Shown here: positions 30,763-44,190 of the stretch, piece after piece
Layout of the letters: each line of letters opens with the position of its first letter
How positions within the stretch are numbered: the stretch's first letter is position 1
NCBI GenBank assembly: GCA_010094045.1
Contig: ML986599.1
Location: 180,787-244,786 of the forward strand
Direction of reading: 5' to 3'
Length of the DNA: 64,000 nucleotides
Source: Lojkania enalia
Lineage: Eukaryota; Ascomycota; Dothideomycetes; Pleosporales
The notes under the pieces: model-generated
What the model saw: the letters and a program-made list of their open reading frames with translations, nothing else
What the model was told of the DNA's origin: nothing
The model's database searches: none
Program-made: the position numbers and the translations under genes

Positions 30763-33618
30763 TTTGCTCGAGGTATCGAATATCGGCGAGGCTTTTGACG
30801 GGTATTGTCAATGAACTAGCGTGTGCCCGATACAATGAGGAGAGACAGAAATAAAGGAATGATAGTAGGTGGTAGCAAACGAGGGTAAATTCAGAGACAA
30901 TAACGTAAAGATCGTGCGAAAGTCGCGCAGCGAGTTATCAGAACGGTGTGAGCTGGAACCAAGTAGACGAAGGAAGGATTGTTTGGGGGAGCCGGCGGAG
31001 GATTTATATCCTGAAAAGAGTGAGATCAAACATGAAACGGTTGCCGTAGTGTGGGGGATATCGAAGAAAGAGCGAGGTCCTGTCCGCCTAGGGGTGAGGA
31101 GTGGGTAAGGAGACCACTTGTGCGACAAAGGCTTTTTTTGACACCCACTACGCGCACAATTGCGAACCGCTTCGCGTTCAGGCAGCAGAGTAGGCAAACC
31201 TGTAGCTCACTAGCCTGGCCTCCGGCATAGCGAGCGAGGCTAAGCCGGCCTTTCATCCACTATGATCGCGTGGCTCGAGGGTCTGACAGCGTTCGTAGAC
31301 TCAAGCTGGAGACCCCCTTTTCCCGGATCTATTCCCTCGTGGGGATGAAGGCCCGTTCCTCAGCTAAGTTTTCAAGGCGCCTCGAGATTTGCTAGCATCG
31401 ATAAGAATGGTCTCGACCAGTGATTATTTCTAGAGAAAAGACCGAGCAAGCGATCCGGACAAATATCACCAAGTGGCCCGCTCGGGAGCCGTTGCCATAA
31501 ACCGATGGAAAAGGTTGCCTGCCTAAATGGTGGAAATATCGTAGCGAGGCAATTTGCGGCCACGCACCAGAGACCAATACAACGGGTCGTCAACCTCGTT
31601 CTGAAGTTAGGATGCTTCCAGCTATCTGCGATCGGAATCTCTATATTCAGTAATGGCTGTCCCTTGCAGGACTCGTTTGTATCATGCATACCATAGTAGG
31701 GGCGCCCAGGGCTCGGGAACAGCTTCTTTTGGAGCACGTGTGATCATCTGTTGCTAACCACCTACAGGCCATTTCTCAGGCCTTCGCCAGCATATGCAGG
31801 ATCTAGCGCAACCCCGAACACGCATGAAGGATGCGAAAGGAGCGCCACGGTGTAACAGCATTCCAAGAACCATAGGATTGGAATCGGCACGCGGGCATTA
31901 GAGGGCTGGCGTACACACGCGCCTGAAACGAAATTGTATCTGGCAATCTAGCAATACTGGGGACATCCCCAGAACAGCTCAGAAGCGTATCTGCCAAGGG
32001 ATGAGTGTAGCATTAAGGAGAGACGGAAACGAACCGCGACCCGTTGTACCGGAAGCTCACATTGCGCGATAGCAAGGCCGCTGCTTTGAATGTTCTTTGT
32101 GGATACAATAGGCAATCGGACTGCGAGAGTCATCCTTTTGGGCCAATGATCGTGTGTAGATCAGCGGTTGCCTTGCGGCTCCTTTCTAATGGAGAGCCAA
32201 TCGAATATGCATTCGGTTCTCGGTACACCGCTGTTGTATACATGGATACATTTTTCAGTCATCGTCACCGCTTTTCTGTGCTTTGATGGTACCTCGGAAC
32301 CAGTGTACGCCACGGGCGGTTGCAACATGCGGGGACGGAAGCAGGCCTAAAGCCGCCAGCCAACACAAGATAGCAACTCCGCTCCCGCACCAATTGACCG
32401 GAATGGCAGGCCTCCATGCGCATACAGGGGATGAGAGTCCTGGAAATAGACGCGGAGCGGAAGCCGAAGAGAGTGCTGAACAGCGAGGCAGTATGGATGC
32501 CACAGGAGGTCCGAAATCAATTGAAGACATGCACCTCCAACGCTGATACCAGCGTGGCAGACCTTCAGCTGACGGCATGCAGCTTATCGATATGCATTGT
32601 AAAAAAAATCAAGGCGAATAGATTGGTGGGTTGCAGAATCGCTTGGCTATCTGCATGATGTTGGCCACATGAGCAACCACGGCGATGGTGCAGGAAATGC
32701 TCCAGCAGCACCACACCAGCCTGATGCCATGCAGAAGCACCGCCTCCTTGCCATTGTCTTATTTTGAACATGTTCGGGTGCGCCAACAAGGTTGGTTGAG
32801 ACAGAGATAGGTGAAGAATGCTATGCGCGCCTACCGCGGTGTTAGTCCACATTCCATTTTCAGGGCCGCACTCGTCGCCTACAAAAGCCGTAGATCGCCT
32901 ACAGGCCGGAAGGACGTAATTGCAGATAGACTGCCGATTTACACAGTACCGAAAGGATCATGCAGTAGGCCGTCGTCTCGCATCTCTCGCCACGTCAACC
33001 CCACTAGGTAAACAACGCTTGTCCCGCCCGCCCCGCAGCGCCCTAAGGCGAGGAAATCCCCGGCTGGCCTGACAGTTCCACTCAGCCTTGTGGTGAAGCA
33101 CCTCTAAGATCAGATCTGGTGGCGATCAGTTCCAGCTGCAGCGGGTAACATGCCTTATTCGCTCTCCTTCGCGACACTGATACGAATGAATCTCCGAACA
33201 TGACAATTATGAGGTAAGCTCTGTTAGACATACGTAACTGTTGGGAACCGCTGTCGAGATGCTGCAGGTGTGACTTCTCCGATGATGGACCGGTGAGTCC
33301 GCAACGTGAGGCGTAACAAGGACACTGCATGCGCTAAAGAGAAACACGCACCTCGAGAGACAGGGGATTGCAGCAATTGCGGGAAAACGGGATGCACCGT
33401 GGCTAGTTACTCGAGAATACGGAATGATAGCCGACCATTTTTGCGGGTGCGCTAGTGCAAGGGAATACCATGTGGAGCAAGCCACTCGCGCGCCCCGTTA
33501 GGCAGATGAATTGAAGCATATGTTGAATACTTTTGTATGATATTTGAGCGCCGGTAACGCCGAACCGACCCAATGCCATGCCGCCCAACTCAGGATAGTG
33601 GCCAGTGATGAGAGAAAC
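30763..33618. other. Gene-free 2.9 kb region
   Basis: This lies between the start of the membrane-protein gene and the stop of DAHP synthase. The first 300 bp should be promoter. Many short open frames exist on both strands, but none continues by a plausible splice or resembles a family. I see no terminal repeats or transposase. Confidence 0.45.
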
Positions 33619-35576
<1,958 letters not shown>

Positions 35577-36626
35577 ATGTCTCTCGAGTACACCACCCTC
35601 CACTCCATCCCCATCAGTTACGCTAGTTGCTCTCTTGGAAACCCCTTGAATCCTCCACCTCTCCTTGATCGTCTCGACGCCATATCGAAAGCTGGATTTC
35701 TCGCCATTGAGCTCTCCTTCTCCGATATCCTCTACTTCGGTTCCTCGCACCTAGGCTACGAGCCCGACCCCAAGAATTACGACGAGCTCTGCACCGTCGC
35801 CGCCGAAATTAATAAACAATGCCGAAAGCGGAACCTAGGTATAATGATGCTGCAACCATTTTCAAACTTTGAGGGCTGGCCCAACGGAACCGATGGAAGG
35901 AAGGACGCCTTTGAGCGCGCTAAGGGCTGGATAAGAATCATGCAGGCGGCAGGGACAGATATGCTGCAGGTTGGATCTTCGGATACGCCACTGGAGAAAC
36001 TGGATCGGGGGAAGATTGTGCCTGATCTGAGGGAGTTGGCGGATATGCTGAAGGAGCATGGATTCAAACTGGCTTACGAGAACTGGTGCTGGTCCACACA
36101 TGCACCCAATTGGCTTGATGTATGGAATATTGTAAAGGAGGCTGACAGGCCAAATGCCGGGCTTTGTCTTGATACATTTCAGAGCGCTGGAGGGGAATGG
36201 GCTGATCCAACTACCTCTTCAGGCCTCCTTGAAGATGTAACAAAGGACCAAGTGGATAAGAGGTTTCAAGAATCACTTAATTCTCTCAGCAATACCATCT
36301 CAAAGGACAAGATCTACCTACTTCAGATCAGTGACGCCTATAGGGTACCTTTTCCGTTCACCAAGGATCGTGATAGCTCCGGCCTATGTCCCCGAGGACG
36401 ATGGAGCCACGCTTTCCGGCCATTGCCATATAACGGGGGTTATCTACCTGTTGAAGACGTTGTAAAAGCAGTCCTGAAAACCGGTTTCCATAGCTGGTTC
36501 AGCTACGAAGTGTTCGATGGCGGAGCGTCCGGAGATGGCAAAGACACAGACATTATAGCATACGCTCAAACAGCTAAGAATGCGCAGAGTCGAATTATCG
36601 CTTCGGCAGCTAGTATATCGTCATAG
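35577..36626 (+). CDS. Xylose-isomerase-like TIM-barrel protein, probable 3-dehydroshikimate dehydratase
   Basis: A single exon of 349 aa. The fold family is sugar phosphate isomerase/epimerase (AP endonuclease family 2). GFLAIELSFSDILYF marks an early strand with a metal-ligand glutamate, followed by LGIMMLQPFSNFEGW. LQVGSS, LAYENWCWSTHAPNWLDVW, NAGLCLDTFQSAGGEWADP, IYLLQISDA and WFSYEVFDGG supply the remaining metal and base ligands (E, D, H/Q, E). The WCWSTH and LCLDTF-AG-ADP segments resemble fungal QutC/qa-4 3-dehydroshikimate dehydratases, which convert 3-dehydroshikimate to protocatechuate. The exact substrate is inferred; other members are sugar isomerases. It is transcribed divergently from DAHP synthase, which fits a shikimate-linked role. 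There is no signal peptide and no sign of introns. Confidence 0.8.
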   Translation: MSLEYTTLHSIPISYASCSLGNPLNPPPLLDRLDAISKAGFLAIELSFSDILYFGSSHLGYEPDPKNYDELCTVAAEINKQCRKRNLGIMMLQPFSNFEGWPNGTDGRKDAFERAKGWIRIMQAAGTDMLQVGSSDTPLEKLDRGKIVPDLRELADMLKEHGFKLAYENWCWSTHAPNWLDVWNIVKEADRPNAGLCLDTFQSAGGEWADPTTSSGLLEDVTKDQVDKRFQESLNSLSNTISKDKIYLLQISDAYRVPFPFTKDRDSSGLCPRGRWSHAFRPLPYNGGYLPVEDVVKAVLKTGFHSWFSYEVFDGGASGDGKDTDIIAYAQTAKNAQSRIIASAASISS

Positions 36627-38013
36627 TAAATACAAAGAAGGCACTTTTGCCTCCTAGTGCCTTCCAATTCCTCCTCCTCTATCAGTCCCTGTAAAGTCCT
36701 CCCTCCCCAATTCACTCCGCAATCCCCATCCTCTCCTCCCTTATTCTGCATGCACTTTTTCCTTCCTCTCCCCTCTTTCCCCCCCCCCCTCTCACATGTA
36801 CTCCACCCACCCCACCCTACACGTCCCCACCAAAAAATTCTCATTACCCTCTGCCCCCCCCCCCCACACTAGAATACACACCTCCTCTCCATTGTCCCAA
36901 ATTGTCAACAAGAACACCAGAATCCGCTTGCAGCCAGAATGGGACGCTATCACGCCTTCCCCGTCGTCCAACCACTCCCGAATGGCTTCGCGGACCAGCC
37001 TGAAGCTTAGTAGGTTCTAGTCCTGCTACTGGAGCTGTCGTAGTCGTAGTCGTAGTAGGCGTTGAGGATGATGCGTTGGACGCGCAGAGTGATGGCGGGG
37101 AAGGTGTAGAGGAGGAGGATGGCTCGAGAGAGGTTGCCGGGCCATTGGGAGATGATCTGGAGCGGGGATTTGGTGGCAAAGATGATGCGGGTTGAGGTGG
37201 TGAGGTTGTTACTGCTGCTGTTGTTGTTGTTAAAGGAAGGGGAGGGCAGGGACGAGGACGAGCAGGCCATCGGACGGTTTGCTCGCAGAGGTTTTGGAGA
37301 GATGTACGGAGGCTGCTGCGACTGGTGAATGACTAGGAATTAAAGAGAGTTTAGAGTCCGCAGAATAAGCATAAGACTCGCAGCGGGGAGAGAAGAAGGA
37401 GGAGAAGGAGAAGGATAGGGGGACGATATATCTCTCCCCCTCCGCCACCACTAGGCGAATTGGGGCGTTGAATAGAGCGCTCGGCGCCCATTTACATTGT
37501 AGAGGCGGTGTCTAGCTCCATAAATAGAGAGGCAATGTGCGGTATGTAGAGGTGAGTGCCGTCTTCGAAGAGTACGGCACTCAAATTGCAAGGAATAGTG
37601 AGGGAGGCACCACGGGTAATAGGGGCTACTAGAGGGAATGGCGTACTAGGGTTGGGGGTGAGTAAAACAGGCAGTGAATTGCCCTCTTTAGAAGTGTACT
37701 ATCGAAGGAAGCGATGCCAAGGGAAATAATACTATAATAAAACGTATTATATTCAAATGAATGAACATCAATACACCGGAAGGCACCTTGCGTACACACA
37801 TTCAAGCCTCTGCAAAGGACACTGAAGCAGAAATATACCACATGACAAAAAGGTGTATATATATGTATATCAAAAATGAGGTTTCATTGGGTATAATGCT
37901 ACATAATGCCTTCGCTATGACCGTGAGGTCCCAAAATTGTAAACCGTTAACTGTTTCTGAGAGAATTAAATAGGCGAGATACGCCTGAAGACAAGCTTCA
38001 TCTAGCGAGAAGC
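36627..38013. other. Low-complexity intergenic region
   Basis: Convergent 3' side of the dehydratase-like and trehalose-subunit genes. From 36640 to 36880 the + strand is pyrimidine-rich with two C10-class runs (about 36779 and 36857). From 37030 there are GTAGTC and TTG repeats. A weak small ORF is listed separately; otherwise no gene is seen. Confidence 0.45.
37007..37270 (-). CDS. Possible small protein (87 aa), weak
   Basis: An open frame of 87 codons. Its N-terminal half is Ser/Asn simple sequence, its middle is a hydrophobic/basic stretch (NLSRAILLLYTFPAITLRVQ) and its end is repetitive (YDYDYDSSSS). The middle could be an amphipathic or membrane helix. Because both ends are encoded by trinucleotide repeats, the frame could be chance. 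No family is recognised. Confidence 0.22.
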   Translation of the reverse strand: MACSSSSLPSPSFNNNNSSSNNLTTSTRIIFATKSPLQIISQWPGNLSRAILLLYTFPAITLRVQRIILNAYYDYDYDSSSSRTRTY

Positions 38014-40987
38014 TTAGTTGGAAAGTTTAGCAAGCTTCGTGAGAGCATTGAGCAGGCCTACGGTTGACCATTAGTGAGTCTTCAGCAAATAAGGAACAGG
38101 CGCAAACCTACCGGTGGTGCCGTTAGTGAGAGTGGACATAGCTACAGTGTTCCTGTTGCCGACACTGACACTAGTGATGTTCGGGCACTCGTTGTTTTCC
38201 AGGATGTTCTTCGCCCAGCGGAAGACAAGCTCATCGTCGCGATCGTTACCAGCTACCATCAAAAAGTCCGGGCGCTCATTTTCGGCGAACTTGCTCCAGA
38301 TGTGCTTAGCAGCTGTTCCCTTGTCATAGTCAATGGGCTCAATGATGACACAGTCCTTGGCTGGGTAGGCGCGGACGCGCTGGCTCGCACAGGCTTCATT
38401 GACATGATTGGCGCAGTCACCAGCGTGACGAGCCGCGGAATCGAACTCATCTGACTTCTCATAGTGAAAGATCAGGGAGCAGTGCCTCTCCTCGATCCAA
38501 CTGTTCTCCACACGCTCGAGGTAATATCGCATGATGTCCTTGACAGCATCCATCCATTTCTTCGTCCTCGCCTCATCAGCGAACGCAGTCCATTCGTCAC
38601 TAAAGCACTCGCGAACGTAGCAACCATTCTCAGCGATAAGACCAATACTAGGAACTCGGCCAAAGATCATTTCGACCTCCTCGATAGTACGGCCGCTCAT
38701 AATGTACAAAAGATTTTTGGGATCGCTGATGAGATCGTTCAAGATATCTGTGACACGCTGGGGACTCATTAGGACGGTGCTGGAAACATTTCCCCACGAT
38801 GCCAGGGTGCCTTCATAGTCGAGGATGAAGAGACGTTTGTTGGCCTTCTCATATGCTTGGCTGAGTTTCGCAACCGAAAGACGAGGGATTGACATAGTAT
38901 CGCGTCGGCCGTGCTCCTCATGGACTTTGGCGAGATGCTCAGTCAATTGCCTCATCCAGCTTTCGCCGGTCTGGACCATGACAATATCCCGCATTTTAAC
39001 ATATCGTCGGTCCTTCTCTTCTTCGCTCATCTCCAGGGCAACCCTCATAGCCTCTGCACATCCTTTGTAATCCCATGGATTGACCGCGAGCTCAGCGCCA
39101 CCGAAAACGGCCGAACTACCTGTGAATTCGCTAAGGATAACTGGGCCGTGCTTCTTGTCGGGACAAGCCCTCCCATCTTGGCAAATGACAAATTCGTGAC
39201 AGGTCAAGTTCATACCCTCGCGAAGGCTAGTAATCATAAGGGCATCAGCGACAGAGAGTAGAGCCAAGAGCTGGGAGAACGGAATATCCTGTCTCAACAA
39301 CACAAGAGGGTTATGTGCGAGCGTAGAGTGGACGGCATCGATACGCGTGACGATCTCGGAAATTGTGGCAGCGAGGTCCTCATTCTCCGTAGTTGAAGTA
39401 GCAACTTGGATCAAGACAACCTATTGCACAAATTAGACCTTGCTATCGAAATCATAACGCAACGTGGAAATTACCTTGTCCTTCCATTCAGGGTATTGAT
39501 TTAAGAACAACTCGAAGGCCAAGAGCTTCTGCCTCACACCGCCAATACTGTCAAGCTTATCACGCGCGACGATCAGACGCTTGTCCGGGTATCTGTCTTT
39601 GATTTCCTTGACCCATTTGAGCACGTCGGGCTCTTCGCGAGCAAGGCCCAGGGTCTTCGGGTCAATGCCGATCGGGAGGGACCAGACGTTGACGAAATGG
39701 GCATCCAACTGGATGCCATCCTCGGTAGCTTCGACAGACAGGATGCGGCTACAGGTTTGCAAGAAATGGTGAGCATATTCTGGCGTTTGGAAAGCCACGA
39801 GATTAGCGCCGAGCATGCCTTCAAGCAGCTTCCGGCGCTCCGCGAGGCAACGAAATACCTCAGACGAAGGAAACGCAGAGTGAAGGAAGAAGCCGATCTG
39901 TGCTTCGGGCAGCTTCTTGCGAATCATTCCTGGGACTAGGCATAGGTGATAGTCGTGTACCCAGATAATATCACCACGTTTGTAGTTGGCAATCACCTTG
40001 TCCGCGAAGGCCTGATTGACTTTCTCATAGAAGATCCAGGAGTGGTCCAAATAGGCCTTGCTCTTTGGGTGATCCGGAATCTGATAGTGGAAGACCGGCC
40101 ATAGGATTGTCTTGCTAAAGTGGTTGTAGTGGCCATCAAAGTCTTTATCACTGACATACACTGTAAGGGATTCGTGATCTGCCTCCAGACGCTCGTAAAT
40201 CTCTATCTTCTTCGTTTCATCGAGGGTATCAGTGGGAAAACCGATAGTGCCCACAGAGAGAACATCTCCCATGGAACCGGCTCTCACTGCGGCTCGTATG
40301 GCGTTGGTTAGACCACCATTGCCCTGAACGGCCGGGACAACGCTCCATGATGTGGCCCAGCGGCCTTCATCCCGACGACCGTTTCCCGGCTTCTTACTCG
40401 GTGATGATCTTCGAGATGACGAAAGCGAAGATTCTGTCCGCTCTCTACCTTTGGCATATTGAAGTATAGTCTCAGGGGGAGCCGGGCCAGCCGTTGAACG
40501 GGGCTGGTTAAAGAAACTAGCACCCCATTCAGCGACGTGTGAATCGCTACGGACGAGGGTCTTAGGGTCTAGAGGATTGGGGAAGTGAGCCGCCGCACTT
40601 AGTGGAGCTTGGATGAAGAAGTCATCCTTCTTCTCTATAACCGCTGGTGTCTGTGGTGGGGTTTCTACGCCCTTGAATAGACTAGCCGGCTGCTGGATGC
40701 CGGTGATCTCAACGTTGGACTTGGTAAGAGCGGAGTTCTGGCGGCCAATGTCTCCCAGAGTAAGCGGCGGGACTTGGGACAGTACCCCTGTTGGCGCCCG
40801 GGGTGTGACTGGTTCAGGATCGGGGTCGTGGAAGTCGATAGTGGAGGGGAGAAAGCTGCGTGGCATCAATCATTATGAACAAAAACTTGCAAAACCGGTG
40901 CAGCTGATGGCAGCCGTCACCTCTCTCACTGAAAGCCTATTGGAAGTGTGGTGTGACTTACAGTGAGACGACGAAAGTCGTCGACAT
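38014..40987 (-). CDS. TPS3: Trehalose-6-phosphate synthase complex regulatory subunit (Tps3/Tsl1-like)
   Basis: Exons 40962-40987, 39475-40855, 38112-39420 and 38014-38057 (introns of 106, 54 and 54 bp) give 919 aa. The first exon encodes MSTTFVVSL and joins to FLPSTIDFHD, the expected N-terminus. Residues about 20-170 are a Ser/Pro-rich extension of the regulatory subunits. A GT20 synthase-like domain follows: YNHFSKTILWPVFHYQ, WVHDYHLCLVPGMIRKKLPE, FLHSAFPSSEVFRCL, TSLREGMNLTCHEFVICQ and LSEFTGSSAVFGGAELAVNP. A TPP-like HAD domain starts FILDYEGTLASWG. In active phosphatases the first motif is DxD; here it is D670-x-E672, and the synthase segments also deviate. It is therefore most likely a non-catalytic subunit that stabilises and regulates the Tps1-Tps2 complex. 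It ends LLNALTKLAKLSN. Confidence 0.92.
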
Positions 40988-42856
40988 GATGGGCAGCTTC
41001 TACGCGTGCGCGCCGGTGGGGCAAGTTGTTGAATAGGGATGGAGCTTTAGGATGGAAAGAGGGTATTAGGAGCAGAGGCTAGTGGCAGGTAGCTCGCAAA
41101 GAGCCGCTCTGCGAGGGGTTTGCCGGTGTCGGTTTCGGTGGTGTTGGGGAGGAGCTGTGGTGCAGCTGCGAGAAATTGTTTTAAAGTGAAAATGGTCCCC
41201 ACGTCACCCTCGGAATCAGACGCAGAAGCAAATGCGGATAGCCCCAGCCGACGGGGGACAACTGCGAGGTATATGCAGCACATGCAAGTGAGGATCGGTT
41301 CAAACCGAGAAGTTCCTTGGTTCTACCATAAGGCGTTAGGGATTCTGAAGAAGCATACATGAGACCCATTACCACTTGCCTCCGGACAAGCCTCAGAGCC
41401 AGCTGCGTTATCCCGCGATGACGTCGCCGCGGGCCACGCCGCTCAGAGGCCCAGGACAGTTTTCGAGACTCGGGTTTCAGAAGATGGTCGTTATATTTTG
41501 CTCCTATCTCATTCCTGCATCACTGCTACTCATTTCGACATGATTATATCAGAGAAGTAAACGTCCGCTAGCAATGTCCTCGACTTCCGATCAACTTGGA
41601 GCAGCTGCACCCAACGGAAACCCACAGAAGCGGTGCTAGCCAATGGCTCCACGCACAGTCGTCTTCGCTTAGATCCACCCACCCCTTCCGAACAGCCGCT
41701 TCGCTGGAGCTTTCTTTGAGCGGCCCAGCCCGCTGGTTTCTTGTCACCAAGTTTCAAGCTGTTGTCGACGCGTAGCGGGGTTCCTGGCACCCATTCGCGC
41801 CGCTTTTCCTGGACCGTGTTGCAGTCGATTCGTTAACTGTTGACCACGGATCACATGGAACATTCTACAAGAATTCGATCCCCAGACAGAATTCGATGTT
41901 CAGAAACATGGAAATGTCAGCGTGTGCTAGAGTCCGAGATATCCCGAGCTCGAGACAGCGAGGGATGCCATCACGTCCTCACCTGATGCACCACTGCCTG
42001 ACGGAGTGCAAAATTCTCACTCAGGTGTTCTCAACATTCTAGGCGTAGAAGCCACCTTGGAGACGTGAACTTGATTCTGGAACGATCAGATCACAAATAA
42101 GGGCGTTTATCGCGTGTATGTTGAATATCTGGATATTTGATGGTGTTCTGGCCGTAATGCCAACTCTCGGGCCGGGTTGGCAGGGCGGATGGATGCATAC
42201 AGAAACCGAAAGGGTAAGTGCCAGGTAATATTCATGTGAATGAGCATCATTTGATAAGGAAATAACGTTCGTCATTATTGTATCTGGTGATCCAAAGTTG
42301 GGTTCAGCGGCCGCGCTTGAGAAATGCAGCCTGATGCTCGGCCGCCGGTTCTCTGACGGTAGGTCTCTGTGCTTGTCTATCTGTCTTCTAGCACAATCTA
42401 CCTCAAGAGAGTATTACATTCCACGTCCGTGTCGTCGTATGCAGAAATCGTCGGTGTTTCGCTGTCGCAGCCGCACGATCCAATCGACACCTGTTGACAA
42501 GTACATCTGAATCCTACCAGGAAGAACCTATATATATGTCAGACATTTCTATGAGCCTGACGCGACTTTCCTAGCTAGGCAGGTTTAACATCTAGCGTCG
42601 AATGCTGAACTGGTGAAGCCCTGAGCTCAGCCACGCCCGCACCGCCATGCGTAGCTTGGGCTAAACCCCGCACTTGAAGGCTATCCAAGCGCCTCCGAAG
42701 CTATCGAAACCTATGAATCCATCGTAATACAGTGAAAACTTGCCGTCTCATCAGCTCCTGATTTACAACACTAGGTCTCGCAAACTCCTCCATTCTTTCC
42801 CCCAGGCGCCGCTCTTTTCCACCTCTCTCAACGCGCTTCAGGCACGACCGGCCGCC
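40988..42856. other. Divergent intergenic region, no gene supported
   Basis: About 1.9 kb holding the promoters of the trehalose-subunit gene (-) and the DUF7704-like gene (+). Open frames at 41047-41375 and 41530-41790 are short, overlap one another and show no domain. Confidence 0.45.
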
Positions 42857-43312
42857 ATGGCTGCCAACAATGAGCTTCCCTACGTTCCGCTCCTATATCG
42901 TCTCCTATTCCTCTACCTTGAACCGCTCTTCGCCATCAATGGTGCTCTCCTCTGCCTCTTCTCCCCTGCAACCTTCCTACGCACCTTCTCCGCAACCGCT
43001 ATCTACGCCTCCTCCAACCAGCCCATCTACGACCAGCTCGCCGCCACATACATCCTCTTCGCCTTCAACGAAGCCATAGTCCTCCGCACAACCAAAGATT
43101 TACGCGTCTGGAGAACCATCATATTGGGGATACTGGTATGCGATGTTCTGCACCTGTATGCCGCTTGGAGGGTGCTGGGGGTGAGTTTCTGGGATCCGAG
43201 AGATTGGCGGGTCGAGGAGTGGACGAATTTTGGTCTATTATATGGACCGGGGGTTATAAGGGTGATGTTTCTTTTGGGGATAGGAATAAAGGAAAAGGAG
43301 AAGAAGAGGTAG
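42857..43312 (+). CDS. Small polytopic membrane protein, DUF7704-like
   Basis: A single exon of 151 aa from the ATG at 42857, which has a strong context (GCCGCCATGG). An upstream in-frame ATG at 42740 adds 39 residues of poor character and is not preferred. The sequence opens PYVPLLYRLLFLYLEPLFAI, typical of the fungal DUF7704 group. About four membrane helices follow: YRLLFLYLEPLFAINGALLC; TYILFAFNEAIVL; a helix around IILGILVCDVLHLYAAWRVL; and NFGLLYGPGVIRVMFLLGIG. A KEKEKKR tail could be an ER-retention-like signal. Function is unknown for the family. Confidence 0.75.
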   Translation: MAANNELPYVPLLYRLLFLYLEPLFAINGALLCLFSPATFLRTFSATAIYASSNQPIYDQLAATYILFAFNEAIVLRTTKDLRVWRTIILGILVCDVLHLYAAWRVLGVSFWDPRDWRVEEWTNFGLLYGPGVIRVMFLLGIGIKEKEKKR

Positions 43313-43559
43313 TAGGTTGCCAAGCTGTAGCTTTACAGATGTGAATTAAGAAATGGAAGACTCTACGAATCCTGAGTATACTTTAGTCCACAAGATGCTA
43401 TGTCATATTTCTATTTTGGATATAAAAGTGCGGAGATGTCTACCTTATACTAGTTTCCGCCCATGGGTATCCATACACCACCTACTCATCCCGCACCTTT
43501 ATTTCGACTATCGTTTTTCCATGGCAGCGTAGCCTATATTCTGGCTCCCAATATCTATT

Positions 43560-44190
43560 CTAGAGGGCGAAAGAATTCTTGATGAAGTACTTTGCCGCCT
43601 TCAAGTTGGCAGTATGCTGGTCACTATAGGTTCCCACCATCTCTTGGTTGGAGAAATCCGCACGTTGATAGTATGTGCTGACGACGGCCGAGAATTCGGC
43701 ATGTCGGAAGTGGACGAGGCGGGGACCGGCGGGGGAGACTCGCGGGCTTTGTTCTAGGCAGTCATAAAGTCCTCTAGATATGTCAACAAGTTCCTAGCAA
43801 TCTGGGCCTGCCGTGGACGATAGACGTTAGCTAGATGGGGGCCGAATGAGAAGCCGCTCACCCCGAGGGAAACTGCGATGACGCCTGTGGCGTCTCTTGA
43901 ACGAGCGAGGGTGCGGACGAAGCCTGGCTAGAAGGGGATAAGGTTCTGGTGAGGGATTGCAATCGGACCCTGAAGAGAACGCGAGGCTGGGATGTGTGGT
44001 TCTAATGAGCCAAGACCGAAACACCGTTCAGCTCGAGATTGCCATTTAGCATCCTCAAAGCCAAGTCGCCGTGGAAACATTGCAGATCTGAGCTTCCATC
44101 GAGAACCAATAGGTTAATTGGGATTCCTGGGAGATCGAGGATGACCAAACGTTCTTCGGAGTTAGCGTTATACGGAGAGGGAGAGGTCAT
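43560..44190 (-). CDS. Unknown 153-aa protein from three exons
   Basis: Exons 44025-44190, 43862-43923 and 43560-43793 (introns of 101 and 68 bp) join without frame error into 153 aa ending at a TAG. It begins MTSPSPYNANSEERLVILDL, continues HGDLALRMLNGNLELNGF, VRTLARSRDATGVIAVSLG, then ELVDISRGLYDCLEQSP, RLVHFRHAEFSAVVSTYYQR and KAAKYFIKNSFAL. The 43794-43861 intron has GTGAGC, a clear AGCTAACG branch and TTGCTAG. The joined product has the amphipathic pattern of a real soluble protein and no stop for 153 codons across three frames of genomic DNA. I do not recognise it. The 101-bp intron is the least certain element. Confidence 0.6.

Noticed and set aside
42740..42856. Upstream in-frame ATG for the DUF7704-like gene
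   Set aside because: Adds 39 residues of untypical sequence; the ATG at 42857 has better context and begins at the family N-terminus.
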